A stretch of DNA of 64,000 nt from Epibacterium ulvae. Its GTDB lineage: Bacteria; Pseudomonadota; Alphaproteobacteria; Rhodobacterales; Rhodobacteraceae. The notes beneath the pieces are model-generated. The model saw only the letters and a program-made list of their open reading frames with translations. It ran no database searches and was not told the DNA's origin. The stretch is taken from contig NZ_FMWG01000004.1 in NCBI RefSeq assembly GCF_900102795.1, forward strand, positions 62,001-126,000. The letters are read 5' to 3'. This document shows, in pieces, positions 34,011 to 43,820 of this stretch; position 1 is the stretch's first letter; each line of letters begins with the position of its first letter. The translations under genes and the position numbers were made by a program.

Positions 34011-35246
34011 ATGACAACTCTTTTGAAGGGATTTTTGGCGTCCACGGTGTTGACCACCGTTGCGTCTGTTTCATCAGCGGTAGAGCTGGAGGTGACCCAT
34101 TGGTGGACCTCAGGCGGAGAGGCGGCAGCGGTGGTGGAATTTGCCAATGCGTTTAATGCCACAGGCAACACCTGGGTTGATGGTGCGATTGCGGGGTCGG
34201 GGGGGACGGCGCGTCCGATTATCATCAGCCGTATTCTGGGTGGTGATCCAATGCATGCAACCCAGTTGAACCATGGTCGCCAGGCTGAAGAGCTGGTGGA
34301 AGCCGGTTTGATGCTGGACCTGACAGATGTGGCCGAGGCTGAAGGGTGGAAAGAGATTGTAAATCCGTCGTCCCTTTTGGACAGTTGCACGGTTGATGGC
34401 CGCATTTACTGCGCGCCGGTCAACATCCATTCTTGGCAATGGATCTGGTTGAGCCACAAAGCTTTTGCGGATGCAGGTGTTGAGGTGCCCGGCAACTGGA
34501 ATGAATTTATTGCCGCCGCACCCGCGCTGGAGGCTGCGGGGAAGGTGCCGCTGGCGATGGGGCAGCAGCCCTGGCAGACGGCGGGTGCCTTTGATGTGAT
34601 GACCATAGCGTTGGCAGGGCCCGAGGTCTGGACCGATGTTGTGATGAACAAAAATGCCGATGCGGTTCAGGGGGCAGCCTATACGGAAGTCTTTGAAGCC
34701 GCCGCCACCGCGCGCACGCTTGCGGCAAACTCAAATGTGCAGGATTGGAACCTTGCCACCAATCTGGTGATCACCGGGCAGGCCGGGGGCCAGATCATGG
34801 GCGATTGGGCACAGGGTGAATTTGCCTTGGCTGGAAAGACAGCAGGCGTGGATTACACCTGTCTGCCGGGGCTGGGCGTTAATCAGGTGATTTCAACCGG
34901 GGGTGATGCGTTTTATTTCCCAAAACAGGATGATCCCGCAATTGAGGCCGCGCAAAAAGAGCTGGCGGCGTTGTTGCTGTCTCCTGAGGTGCAGGTGGCG
35001 TTTAACCTGAAGAAAGGATCTTTGCCGGTGCGGGGGGATGTGGATCTATCGACGGCAAATGACTGTATGCAAAAGGGGCTGGAAATTCTGGCCTCGGGTG
35101 CAATCCTGCCGGGGTCTGATCAGGCGTTTTCACCTGATACGCAATCAGAAATCAAAGATCTGATGGTGGAGTTCTGGAACGACAGCACGATTTCAGCCTC
35201 GGCGGCACAAGAGCGTTACGCCGATATTATCGCAAACGCAGATTGA
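34011..35246 (+). CDS. sugar ABC transporter substrate-binding protein
   Basis: A 411-residue secreted protein. The signal peptide ends near TVASVSSAVE. The mature part begins ELEVTHWWTSGGEAAAVVEFANAF and includes NIHSWQWIWLSHKAF, the pattern of glucose/mannose-type (GtsA-like) binding proteins. It is the first gene of an operon running to 42406 and under LacI control. The ligand may be a glucoside or monosaccharide. Confidence 0.9.
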   Translation: MTTLLKGFLASTVLTTVASVSSAVELEVTHWWTSGGEAAAVVEFANAFNATGNTWVDGAIAGSGGTARPIIISRILGGDPMHATQLNHGRQAEELVEAGLMLDLTDVAEAEGWKEIVNPSSLLDSCTVDGRIYCAPVNIHSWQWIWLSHKAFADAGVEVPGNWNEFIAAAPALEAAGKVPLAMGQQPWQTAGAFDVMTIALAGPEVWTDVVMNKNADAVQGAAYTEVFEAAATARTLAANSNVQDWNLATNLVITGQAGGQIMGDWAQGEFALAGKTAGVDYTCLPGLGVNQVISTGGDAFYFPKQDDPAIEAAQKELAALLLSPEVQVAFNLKKGSLPVRGDVDLSTANDCMQKGLEILASGAILPGSDQAFSPDTQSEIKDLMVEFWNDSTISASAAQERYADIIANAD

Positions 35247-35289
35247 TCGGCGGCGTTTGGGTCGGGTGTTGGGGTGCCCGGCCTGAACG

Positions 35290-36261
35290 GTGGATGAACA
35301 CACGCTCATGAAGGCTGAATATATGTCGCTCATCTCGACAGAGACAGAAGCTATGCACAGGCAGGATCGCGGTGCGAAAAAGCCCATTCGTCTGTTTCGC
35401 AACTTAAATGCCAAAGTTGCAGCGCTGCCGATGATTTTTACCGCTTTGGTTATTTTCATCGGGTGTACGCTGTGGACCATCTATCATTCGTTCACCAAAT
35501 CCAGATTGCTGCCGGCGCCGGAAAAATGGGTGGGGCTGGATCAGTATGAACGTTTGTGGAGCACCCGGAGATGGCTGGTTTCGATTGAAAATCTGGTGAT
35601 CTACGGAGCCTGCACGCTCGTGTTGAGCCTTGTGATTGGCTTTACCTTGGCGGCGCTTCTGGATCGTAAAATCCGCGGTGAAAACATATTCCGCACCATC
35701 ATCCTATACCCTTTTGCGTTGAGCTTTATCGTGACCGGGCTGGTCTGGCAGTGGATTTTAAACCCTGAATTTGGGATCCAGTCGATTGTGCAGTCTTTGG
35801 GCTGGGAGCGCTTTGCCTTTGATCCCCTGAACAATGGGCAGATTGTGATCTATGGTATTTTGATTGCCGGGATCTGGCAGGGATCCGGATTTATTATGGT
35901 GATTATGCTGGCGGGGCTGCGCGGCATTGATCAAGAGATCTGGAAGGCGGCGCGTGTGGATGGGATCCCCGCCTGGAAGACCTATATTTTTATCGTGATC
36001 CCGATGATGAAACCTGTGTTTATCACCGCATTGGTGATGATCGCGTCGGGGATTATCAAGGTCTATGACCTTGTGGTGGCGCAGACCTCTGGCGGGCCGG
36101 GGATCGCATCAGAGGTGCCCGCGAAATACGTTATTGAGAAGATGTTTGAAGCGCAAAATCTGGGTCAGGGTTTTGCGGCCTCCACCATGATGCTGGTATC
36201 GGTTCTGGTGGTGTTGATCCCTTATATCTACCTGCAATTGGGAGGATCGCGCCGTGGTTGA
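35290..36261 (+). CDS. sugar ABC transporter permease 1
   Basis: A 323-residue permease, six spans, with EAA loop DQEIWKAARVDGIPAWKTYIFIVIPMMKP near 215-240. The first 35 residues are hydrophilic, and later in-frame ATGs (for example 35332) are also possible starts. It overlaps the next permease gene by eight bases. Confidence 0.88.
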   Translation: MDEHTLMKAEYMSLISTETEAMHRQDRGAKKPIRLFRNLNAKVAALPMIFTALVIFIGCTLWTIYHSFTKSRLLPAPEKWVGLDQYERLWSTRRWLVSIENLVIYGACTLVLSLVIGFTLAALLDRKIRGENIFRTIILYPFALSFIVTGLVWQWILNPEFGIQSIVQSLGWERFAFDPLNNGQIVIYGILIAGIWQGSGFIMVIMLAGLRGIDQEIWKAARVDGIPAWKTYIFIVIPMMKPVFITALVMIASGIIKVYDLVVAQTSGGPGIASEVPAKYVIEKMFEAQNLGQGFAASTMMLVSVLVVLIPYIYLQLGGSRRG

Positions 36262-37225
36262 TCTGCCGATGGAACCTTCGGGGCCAAAGCCGCGCGTACG
36301 GCTGAGCCGGGCAAACATCATGCTGTATGGCATTTTGCTGCTGGTGAGCCTGTATTACCTACTGCCGCTTTATGTGATGGTTGTGACCTCGTTAAAGGGC
36401 ATGCCTGAAATCCGTATGGGCCATCTGTTCAGCCCACCGATGGAGGTGACGTTTGAACCTTGGGTGAAGGCCTGGTCTGAGGCCTGCACCGGCATCAATT
36501 GTGATGGGTTAAGCCGGGGATTCTGGAATTCTGTGCGAATTTTGATCCCTTCGGTGCTCGTGTCTATCGGCGTGGCCTCGGTGTCGGGCTATGCGCTGAC
36601 GAATTGGCGTTTTAAAGGGTCTGAGACCTTTTTCACGATTTTGATTTTTGGCGCCTTCATTCCCTATCAGGTGATGATTTACCCGATTGTGATTTTGCTG
36701 CGTGAAGCCGGTGATCTTGTCACGCCGATTGCGCAATCGGCAAACCCGGCGCTGGAACTGTTGGGGCTGGAGCCCTTTGGCAAGGTGCGGATCATGGGAT
36801 CGTTGAGCGGGCTTGTCTTTGTGCATACGATTTTTGGCATGCCCATCCTGACCTTGCTGTTTCGCAACTATTTTGCCTCATTGCCTGATGAATTGTTTAA
36901 GGCTGCGCGCGTGGACGGGGCGGGATTTTGGGGCATTTACTTTCGGATCATGGTGCCCATGTCCCTGCCGATTTTTGTGGTGGCGATTATTTTGCAGGTC
37001 ACAGGGATCTGGAACGATTTCCTGTTTGGCGTGATCTACACCAAGCCGGAAATCTATCCGATGACTGTGCAGCTGAACAACATCGTGAATTCGGTGCAGG
37101 GCGTCAAAGAATATAACGTCAATATGGCGGCAACCCTGCTGACGGGGCTTGTGCCGCTGATCATCTACTTCGCTTCTGGCAAACTGTTTGTGCGCGGCAT
37201 TGCTGCAGGCGCGGTGAAAGGCTAA
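36254..37225 (+). CDS. sugar ABC transporter permease 2
   Basis: A 323-residue MalG-type permease beginning with GTG inside the end of permease 1. Six spans; EAA loop LPDELFKAARVDGAGFWGIYFRIMVPMSLP near 210-240; and the closing GKLFVRGIAAGAVKG common to sugar permeases of this subfamily. The insertion CTGINCDGLSRGFWNSV near 78-92 is also seen in glucose-type systems. Confidence 0.9.
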   Translation: MVDLPMEPSGPKPRVRLSRANIMLYGILLLVSLYYLLPLYVMVVTSLKGMPEIRMGHLFSPPMEVTFEPWVKAWSEACTGINCDGLSRGFWNSVRILIPSVLVSIGVASVSGYALTNWRFKGSETFFTILIFGAFIPYQVMIYPIVILLREAGDLVTPIAQSANPALELLGLEPFGKVRIMGSLSGLVFVHTIFGMPILTLLFRNYFASLPDELFKAARVDGAGFWGIYFRIMVPMSLPIFVVAIILQVTGIWNDFLFGVIYTKPEIYPMTVQLNNIVNSVQGVKEYNVNMAATLLTGLVPLIIYFASGKLFVRGIAAGAVKG

Positions 37226-37228
37226 TCC

Positions 37229-38311
37229 ATGACTTCTGTATCCATTCGCAATCTGGATCTGAATTTTGGCGCGATAAATGTGCTGAAAAATCTGAACCTT
37301 GAGATTGAGCAAGGCGAATTTCTTGTCCTGTTGGGGGCATCGGGCTGTGGCAAGTCAACCTTGTTGAATTGCATCGCAGGCCTGTTGGATATTTCCGCCG
37401 GTCAGATCCATATTTCCGGGCGCAATGTCACCTGGGCAGAGCCAAGCGAACGCGGCATCGGCATGGTGTTCCAATCATATGCGCTTTATCCGCAGATGAC
37501 GGTTGAGGGGAACCTGTCCTTTGGTCTGAAGAACCAGAAGATGGCGCGCGCAGAAATTCAGGAACGGGTGGCGCGGGCAGCAAAGATTTTGCAGATCGAA
37601 CCGCTTTTGAAACGTAAACCAGCCGCTTTGTCAGGGGGGCAGCGACAGCGCGTGGCCATTGGGCGCGCTTTGGTGCGTGATGTCGATGTGTTTTTGTTTG
37701 ATGAACCTCTGTCCAATCTGGATGCAAAATTGCGCACGGACCTGCGGGTCGAGTTGAAGCGTCTTCATCAGCAGCTTGGCAATACAATGATCTATGTCAC
37801 CCATGATCAGGTGGAAGCGATGACGCTGGCAGACCGCATTGCCATCATGAAAGATGGGATTGTGCAGCAGCTTGATAGTCCGGAAGAGATCTATTTGAAG
37901 CCCTGCAATAAATATGTGGCGGATTTTATCGGCTCTCCAGCGATGAACCTGTTCAAGGGGGAAATCGTGACCGGTGACACCCCCGGTTTCGTGGCGAATG
38001 GGATCAACACGGGTCTTGCGGGCTATGGCTTTGAACGCCCTGTCACCGGGGGAGCAGCATGGATGGGCATACGTCCTGAGCATATTTTACTGGGTCAGGC
38101 TTGTGAGGGGGCCACAGTTCAGACTGAGGCCTTGGTCGATATCGTTGAACCCATGGGATCTGACACATTGTTATGGGTGCACTCTGCGGGCCAGCAGATG
38201 CGCGTTCGCACCGAGGGGCAAAGTAAGATCAAATCCGGTGATCGGATCAAATTGGGGTTTAACGCTGCGCAGGCGCATCTGTTTGATGCCACCAGCGAGA
38301 TGCGGCTTTGA
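37229..38311 (+). CDS. sugar ABC transporter ATP-binding protein (MalK/UgpC type)
   Basis: A 360-residue ATPase with Walker A GASGCGKST near 38, signature LSGGQRQR near 135, Walker B VFLFDEPLSNLDA near 155 and the H-loop YVTHDQVEAM. A C-terminal TOBE/OB region (about 240-350) is typical of MalK/UgpC proteins. It completes this transporter. It could also serve the ATPase-less sugar importer at 22.9-26.0 kb, since such ATPases are sometimes shared. Confidence 0.92.
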   Translation: MTSVSIRNLDLNFGAINVLKNLNLEIEQGEFLVLLGASGCGKSTLLNCIAGLLDISAGQIHISGRNVTWAEPSERGIGMVFQSYALYPQMTVEGNLSFGLKNQKMARAEIQERVARAAKILQIEPLLKRKPAALSGGQRQRVAIGRALVRDVDVFLFDEPLSNLDAKLRTDLRVELKRLHQQLGNTMIYVTHDQVEAMTLADRIAIMKDGIVQQLDSPEEIYLKPCNKYVADFIGSPAMNLFKGEIVTGDTPGFVANGINTGLAGYGFERPVTGGAAWMGIRPEHILLGQACEGATVQTEALVDIVEPMGSDTLLWVHSAGQQMRVRTEGQSKIKSGDRIKLGFNAAQAHLFDATSEMRL

Positions 38312-38335
38312 ACCATAGATATAAGGGGATTTCGG

Positions 38336-39100
38336 ATGTCATTTTCTATTCAACTTTATTCACTTCGCGCGGTTCCTGATCAGCTCGCCCTGCTGCAGCA
38401 GCTGGCCGAGATGGGGATCACCCAAGTGGAAGGGTATGGCGGCGTTTTTGCAGAGCCTGAAAGCTACCGCAGGGCAATGGATGCGGCGGGGATTACGATG
38501 CCGACGGCGCATCTGGGTGTGCAGCTGTTTGAGGGGGGCGTTGAATCTGTTGTTGCGCTGACGCAAACGCTTGGGATCAAAAAAGCCTTTGCGCCTTATC
38601 TGGATGAAGCGGAGCGTCCCACCACAAAAGAAGGGTATGCGGCGTTTGCAGGTAAACTGGTGGCGTGCGCGCAGGCGCTTGCGCCATATGGGGTGATCTA
38701 CGGCTGGCACAATCACGATTTTGAATTTGTGCCGCTGGCGGATGGCTCCATCCCCATGGAGGTGATGTTAGAGGCGGAGCCTTCGTTACATTGGGAGGTG
38801 GATCTGGGGTGGTTGCTGCGCTCAGGTGCGGATCCTGTGCTTTGGCTCAATCGATATGCGGGTCAAATACAGGCATTCCACATCAAAGACATCGCTGCAG
38901 AGGGTGAAAATCTGGACGAAGACGGTTGGGCAGATCTGGGGGCAGGCACCCTAGATTGGGCCGCATTGATTGCAACCTGTCAAAGGCTTTGTCCGGATGC
39001 GGATCTGGTTTTGGAACATGATAACCCAAGTGATCCAATACGGTATGCGGTGACTTCGGCCGCGGCGCTTTCATCAATTTTAGGAGGAGACCATGGCTGA
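38336..39100 (+). CDS. sugar phosphate isomerase/epimerase (xylose isomerase-like TIM barrel) 1
   Basis: A 254-residue AP-endonuclease-2-type TIM barrel. It begins with SIQLYSLRAV and carries metal-ligand motifs YGWHNHDFEFVP (near 120), HWEVDLGWLLRSG (near 150) and FHIKDIAAEGEN (near 182). Relatives act in 3-keto-sugar and inositol chemistry (YcjR-like). It overlaps the following dehydrogenase by eight bases, so the two likely act in sequence. Confidence 0.82.
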   Translation: MSFSIQLYSLRAVPDQLALLQQLAEMGITQVEGYGGVFAEPESYRRAMDAAGITMPTAHLGVQLFEGGVESVVALTQTLGIKKAFAPYLDEAERPTTKEGYAAFAGKLVACAQALAPYGVIYGWHNHDFEFVPLADGSIPMEVMLEAEPSLHWEVDLGWLLRSGADPVLWLNRYAGQIQAFHIKDIAAEGENLDEDGWADLGAGTLDWAALIATCQRLCPDADLVLEHDNPSDPIRYAVTSAAALSSILGGDHG

Positions 39101-40208
39101 TTTGAATGTTGGTCTGATTGGATGTGGAAATATTTCAGCGGCCTATCTGCGGCTTGCGCCTATGTTTAACGGCTACAAGATCACCACTGTCGCTGACATC
39201 GATGCAAGTGCGGCGGAAGCGCGGGCAAAAGAATTTGGCGTGCGGGCGGATACTGTTGAAGGGCTGCTGGCCAGTGCGGATATTGATCTGGTGGTCAATC
39301 TGACAATTCCTGCGGTCCATGCGGAAGTGTCGAAAAGCATTCTGAACGCGGGCAAGCATGTTTATTCCGAAAAACCCTTTGTGCTGTCTGTAGAGGAAGG
39401 GCGGGCATTGGCCACGCTGGCAGCAGAAAAGGGCCTGCGGGTCGGGTCTGCGCCAGATACGTTTATGGGCGGCGCGCATCAATTTGTGCGCAACCTGATC
39501 GATGCGGGCACGGTGGGTGAGATTACCTCTGGCACCGCCATGGTGCAGTCTTTTGGGATGGAGCATTGGCATCCCAATCCCGATTTCTTTTATCAACCGG
39601 GAGCGGGCCCTGTTCTGGATATCGGGCCGTATTACATTTCAAATCTGGTGCAGCTGATTGGGCCGGTGAAACGGGTGACGGGGTTTGCGAAATCTGCGCG
39701 CACCACGCGCACGATTGCCTGCGGGCCGCGCAATGGCGAAGAGATCCGGGTCGGCACCCCAACCACCCTGCATGCGGTTTTGGAATTCCATAGTGGTGCA
39801 GTGATTACCTTGATTGCCAGCTGGGATGTCTATGCGCATGGCCATTCCAAGATGGAGCTTTACGGGTCTGAGGGGACCGTTTTTGTGCCGGATCCCAACT
39901 TTTTTGGCGGCGAGGTGCGGGTGACTGCGCGGGATCAGGCGCGTGACCTGACGCAATGGACGCATCCGTTTTCAGTGCCAAATGATGCCGAACAGGCAAA
40001 TTATCGTGGGGCAGGTCTGGCGGATATGGCGCGCGCTTTGGTCGAAGGGGGCGCGCATCGCTGTTCGTTGGAGTTTGCACTGCATGTCGTTGAGGTGATG
40101 ACGGCTATCTTGCAGGCCGGTGAAACCGGGCAGGTGATCGATCTGACAACCAGATGTGACCGTCCTGAACCGATTGGCCCCGAGGCTGCAGCGCAGTTGT
40201 TGGCGTAA
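39093..40208 (+). CDS. Gfo/Idh/MocA family oxidoreductase 1
   Basis: The 371-residue enzyme has an N-terminal Rossmann fold (VGLIGCGNISAAYLRLAP, residues 5-22), the NLTIPAVHAEV segment, the EKPFVLSVEEG motif near 93 (lysine in the catalytic site) and the C-terminal domain with GPVLDIGPYYISNLVQLIGPVKRV. Such enzymes oxidise sugars or glycosides at C1 or C3 with NAD. It is coupled to the isomerase gene upstream. Confidence 0.9.
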   Translation: MADLNVGLIGCGNISAAYLRLAPMFNGYKITTVADIDASAAEARAKEFGVRADTVEGLLASADIDLVVNLTIPAVHAEVSKSILNAGKHVYSEKPFVLSVEEGRALATLAAEKGLRVGSAPDTFMGGAHQFVRNLIDAGTVGEITSGTAMVQSFGMEHWHPNPDFFYQPGAGPVLDIGPYYISNLVQLIGPVKRVTGFAKSARTTRTIACGPRNGEEIRVGTPTTLHAVLEFHSGAVITLIASWDVYAHGHSKMELYGSEGTVFVPDPNFFGGEVRVTARDQARDLTQWTHPFSVPNDAEQANYRGAGLADMARALVEGGAHRCSLEFALHVVEVMTAILQAGETGQVIDLTTRCDRPEPIGPEAAAQLLA

Positions 40209-40226
40209 CCCGAAAAGGAGGCTGTT

Positions 40227-41285
40227 ATGGCGAAAACGATGAAAGGCCCTGGCCTGTTTTTGGCGCAGTTTTTGGGGGATGTTGCCCCGTTTGATTCACT
40301 GCCCAATATTGTAAAATGGGCAGCTGATTTGGGATATAAGGCGGTTCAGATCCCCAGCGGGGATGCGCGCGTGTTTGATTTGGAACGCGCCGCAAGCAGC
40401 CAGACCTATTGTGATGAGGTGAAGGGCATTTGCGCGGTACATGGCGTTGAAATATCAGAACTCTCCAGCCACATCCAAGGTCAGCTGCTGGCGGTGCACC
40501 CGGCCTATGCGCAGCAGATGGATGCTTTTGCGCCGGTCGCGCTGCGGGGTAAGCCAAAAGCGCAACAGGAATGGGCTGCGGAGCAGTTGATGCTGGTGGC
40601 CAAGGCCTCTGCCAATCTGGGGCTGTCAGGATCTGTCAGCTTTACCGGCTCGCTTGCGTTTCCATATCTCTACCCCTGGCCCCAGCGCCCGGCCGGGCTG
40701 ATCGATGAGGCGTTTGCGGAACTTGCGCGCAGGTGGACGCCGATTTTGGAGGCCCATGATGCCGCAGGCGTGGATGTGGGGTTTGAACTGCATCCGGGCG
40801 AAGATGTGTTTGATGGCGCAACGTTTGAACGGTTTTTAGCGGCGGTGGGGGACCACCCGCGCTGTATGATCAATTATGATCCTTCGCATTTTGTGCTGCA
40901 GCAGCTCGACTATCTGGAGTTCATCGATATCTATCACAGCCGCATCAGTGCCTTTCACGTCAAAGATGCTGAATTTAACCCAACCGGGCGGCAGGGGGTG
41001 TATTCCGGCTATGAAACCTGGACCAATCGCGCCGGGCGGTTTCGCTCGCTTGGCGATGGGCAGGTGGATTTCAAAGGCGTGTTTTCCCGGCTGGCCGCCC
41101 ATGGCTATGATCGCTGGGCGGTGTTGGAGTGGGAATGCTGTTTGAAACATCCCGAAGATGGTGCGGTCGAAGGGGCGCAATTTATCAAGGATCATATCAT
41201 CCGTGTCACACCAACAGCGTTTGATGATTTTGCGGCCACTGATATGGATGCCGCCACCTTTCACCAGATGATGGGGATTTCATGA
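40227..41285 (+). CDS. sugar phosphate isomerase/epimerase (xylose isomerase-like TIM barrel) 2
   Basis: A 352-residue member of the same superfamily, about 100 residues longer than the first. It has ELSSHIQGQLLAVHP near 70, a substantial insert (GSVSFTGSLAFPYLYPW), the metal motifs GFELHPGEDVFDG and NYDPSHFVLQQLDYLEFIDIY, and FHVKDAEF. AAAAGGAGG precedes the ATG. It overlaps the next dehydrogenase by four bases, repeating the isomerase-dehydrogenase pairing. Confidence 0.85.
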   Translation: MAKTMKGPGLFLAQFLGDVAPFDSLPNIVKWAADLGYKAVQIPSGDARVFDLERAASSQTYCDEVKGICAVHGVEISELSSHIQGQLLAVHPAYAQQMDAFAPVALRGKPKAQQEWAAEQLMLVAKASANLGLSGSVSFTGSLAFPYLYPWPQRPAGLIDEAFAELARRWTPILEAHDAAGVDVGFELHPGEDVFDGATFERFLAAVGDHPRCMINYDPSHFVLQQLDYLEFIDIYHSRISAFHVKDAEFNPTGRQGVYSGYETWTNRAGRFRSLGDGQVDFKGVFSRLAAHGYDRWAVLEWECCLKHPEDGAVEGAQFIKDHIIRVTPTAFDDFAATDMDAATFHQMMGIS

Positions 41286-42406
41286 GGCGGCTTCAGCTTG
41301 GTATGGTGGGGGGCGGTGAGGGCGCCTTTATTGGGGAGGTGCATCGCATTGCCGCGCGACTGGATGGGCATTTTGATCTGGTGGCGGGTGCGTTTTCGTC
41401 AGATGCTGAACGGGCGCATCAATCCGCGCGGGATCTTGGGGTTGAAGCTGCGCGCAGCTATGCAGATTTTCGCGAGATGGCCAAAGCAGAGGCGGCGCGC
41501 GCGGGTGGGATTGATGCGGTGTCTATTGTGACGCCGAACCATTTGCATGGTGAAATCGCGATGGCCTTTCTGGAGGCTGGGATCGCGGTGATATGTGACA
41601 AGCCGATGACAGCGACATTGGAACAGGCCGAGGCCTTGACTGCGGTTGCAAAGCGCACAAAGACCCCGTTTTTTCTGACCCATAATTATACGGGATACCC
41701 CATGGTCCGGCAGGCCCGCGATATGATTGCACAGGGTGCGCTTGGTGCGTTGCGTCTGATTGATGTCGCATACCTGCAGGATTGGCTGACGCGGCCAACG
41801 GACCCCGCGCACAAGCAGGCAAGCTGGCGCATCAATCCTGATCTGTCAGGGGGCGGCGCCATTGGGGATATCGGCAGCCATGCCTATAATCTGCTGCGAT
41901 TTGTGACAGGGTTAAGGCCCGAAACAGTTTCGGCGCAGCTGCGCAGTTTTGTGCCCGGGCGCGCGGTGGACGACGATGTGCGTGCGACCCTGGCGTTTGC
42001 GGGAGAGACCTATGGCCAGCTGTGGGCCAGTCAGGTGGCTGTGGGCAATGAAAACAATTTGTCATTGAAGATCTATGGGGAGGCTGCCGCGCTGGAGTGG
42101 CACCAGGAGCGACCTGATCAGCTGATCTACACAGAGTTTGGCGCGCCGCGACAGATCCTGACGCGCGGCGGAGCGGGCGCAAATGCTGCGGCGCGGGCCG
42201 TGACGCGGGTTCCGAATGGCCACCCCGAGGGCTACCTTGAAGCATTTGCTACGCTCTACGCCGAGGCCGCATCTGTGCTGCGCGGCGAAGCCTGTGAAAC
42301 GGTGGTGGGCATCGAAGATGGTTTAGAGGGCATGAGGTTTATTGATGCCTGCCAAACGTCATCCCGGCAAGGGGGGGCCGCTGTCACATTTGCCGCGTCT
42401 GATTAG
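41282..42406 (+). CDS. Gfo/Idh/MocA family oxidoreductase 2
   Basis: A 374-residue dehydrogenase. The Rossmann motif is MVGGGEGAFIGEVHR (residues 8-22), followed by SIVTPNHLHGEIA, CDKPMTATLEQAE (catalytic lysine) and GGGAIGDIGSHAYNLLRFVTG near 190-210. Its GGGEGAFIG loop differs from that of the first dehydrogenase, so the two enzymes are not recent duplicates and probably work on different intermediates. It is the last gene of the operon; a bidirectional terminator follows three bases later. Confidence 0.9.
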   Translation: MRRLQLGMVGGGEGAFIGEVHRIAARLDGHFDLVAGAFSSDAERAHQSARDLGVEAARSYADFREMAKAEAARAGGIDAVSIVTPNHLHGEIAMAFLEAGIAVICDKPMTATLEQAEALTAVAKRTKTPFFLTHNYTGYPMVRQARDMIAQGALGALRLIDVAYLQDWLTRPTDPAHKQASWRINPDLSGGGAIGDIGSHAYNLLRFVTGLRPETVSAQLRSFVPGRAVDDDVRATLAFAGETYGQLWASQVAVGNENNLSLKIYGEAAALEWHQERPDQLIYTEFGAPRQILTRGGAGANAAARAVTRVPNGHPEGYLEAFATLYAEAASVLRGEACETVVGIEDGLEGMRFIDACQTSSRQGGAAVTFAASD

Positions 42407-42408
42407 GG

Positions 42409-42438
42409 CCGCCAGCCTTTGTTGTATGAGGCTGGCGG
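42409..42438. terminator. bidirectional terminator
   Basis: CCGCCAGCCT (42409-42418) pairs perfectly with AGGCTGGCGG (42429-42438) around a ten-base loop, between the convergent sugar operon and the YjiH-type gene. Confidence 0.75.
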
Positions 42439-42449
42439 TATATTTCAGA

Positions 42450-43820
42450 TTAGGTCAGACCGTAAAGTCTGCCCATGATGAGAGCGATCGGGACGGCCAC
42501 CGCTGTTTTCAGCAAAAAGACCAACACCAGATCAATGAACCGCAGCGGGATTGCTGATTTCAGCAAGATCGCGCCAGTTTCGCTCATGCAGATGACGGTG
42601 ACTGTACCAGTGATGCAGATCACGAATTTGGTCAGTTGCGAGTCAATGCTTTCTGCGGCGAGGAAAGGCAGCAAGAGATCTGCAAAGCCAACTAGAAAGG
42701 CGGGTGCGGCTTCGCTGGCTTCGGGCATTCCGATTGCAGAAAGCAAAGGTTCTACCGGAATTGCGATAAAGGTGAAGATCGGCGTGAATTCGGTTGCGAC
42801 AAGCGCCAGAATGCCGATGACCACGATGAGGGGAAAGACCGACATGTAAAGTTCAAAGGTTGTGAGCACACCGTCTTTCAGGATTTTGCCCAGACCGGGG
42901 GCTTGCTCTGCCTTCTTGTACGCGATGTCTCGGGCTTGTTGCAGTTTGGTTTGACTGTCGTCCTGTTGTTCGTTCAGCAGCGGGTTCTTCTGGCCCTGAT
43001 AGAAGTCGTCAGATTTGAGCGAAAGGGGCGGAACACGTGCGATGACCATTGTTGAAATCACGCCAACCACAAACAGGGTAAAGAAAAAGTAGAGGAATGT
43101 GCCCACATCCAACCCGCCAATGCTGGTGCTGTAGATAAAGACAGCGGGCATGGAAATGGTGCCAAATCCAAGGCACAGAATGCTGACTTCGCGTGCGGAA
43201 TACATGCCTTTTTTATAGTCTATATCTGCAGCGATAATGCCATTGGTGCCAGAGCCAATCCACGAGGTCGCGGTCAAAACGGACGCCCGGCCTGGTAGGC
43301 GAAACAGCCGTTTGAACAGAGGTTGCAGGTAGACGCCGATGAATTCGACGCCGCCGAAATCCAGCAAAAGCGGCAATAGGGTTGTTGCGAGAAAGAAGAT
43401 CACCAAAAGCGAAGGCATCAGATAGATGATGATAATTTCGCCGGTGTATTCGTTCCAGATCGCCTCGTGACCGATTTTCCAATACGCCATGATGGATAAA
43501 ACCGCAGCGGCTGCGCGGAACAGGACAGAAGCCCATGAGGTTACGAATATGGATCTGAAATATTTGTTCATACCGGCCCCACCGGTGAGCGTGCCCAGAA
43601 GAGAGCCAAGGGCGGAGACCACCATCAGCGCCACGATGACAAGCGGAAGCTGATCTTCGACAGGGGCGCTGATTTTTTCCTGAAGTAATGAGATCAGGAT
43701 GGTGAGTTCGCCGTCCCATTTGAACGGGATCATAAAAAACGCGAACCCGAAAAAGGATCCTATGATCATCTTGATCCAGACCTGGCTGGATTTTTGAGGG
43801 GAGTGAGTGTCTGTTCCCAT
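42450..43820 (-). CDS. YjiH family (nucleoside-recognition Gate domain) membrane protein
   Basis: A 456-residue polytopic protein with about 10-12 spans. The Gate-type stretch ATSWIGSGTNGIIAADIDYKKGMYSAREVSILCLGFGTISMPAVF (about 190-235) and the C-terminal CITGTVTVICMSETGAILLKSAIPL match YjiH-like proteins, probable transporters of unknown substrate, in E. coli found near an isoaspartyl dipeptidase. Start at MGTDTHSPQ is preferred because the 48 residues before it are low-quality sequence. It follows a LysR gene on the same strand. Confidence 0.72.
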   Translation of the reverse strand: MGTDTHSPQKSSQVWIKMIIGSFFGFAFFMIPFKWDGELTILISLLQEKISAPVEDQLPLVIVALMVVSALGSLLGTLTGGAGMNKYFRSIFVTSWASVLFRAAAAVLSIMAYWKIGHEAIWNEYTGEIIIIYLMPSLLVIFFLATTLLPLLLDFGGVEFIGVYLQPLFKRLFRLPGRASVLTATSWIGSGTNGIIAADIDYKKGMYSAREVSILCLGFGTISMPAVFIYSTSIGGLDVGTFLYFFFTLFVVGVISTMVIARVPPLSLKSDDFYQGQKNPLLNEQQDDSQTKLQQARDIAYKKAEQAPGLGKILKDGVLTTFELYMSVFPLIVVIGILALVATEFTPIFTFIAIPVEPLLSAIGMPEASEAAPAFLVGFADLLLPFLAAESIDSQLTKFVICITGTVTVICMSETGAILLKSAIPLRFIDLVLVFLLKTAVAVPIALIMGRLYGLT

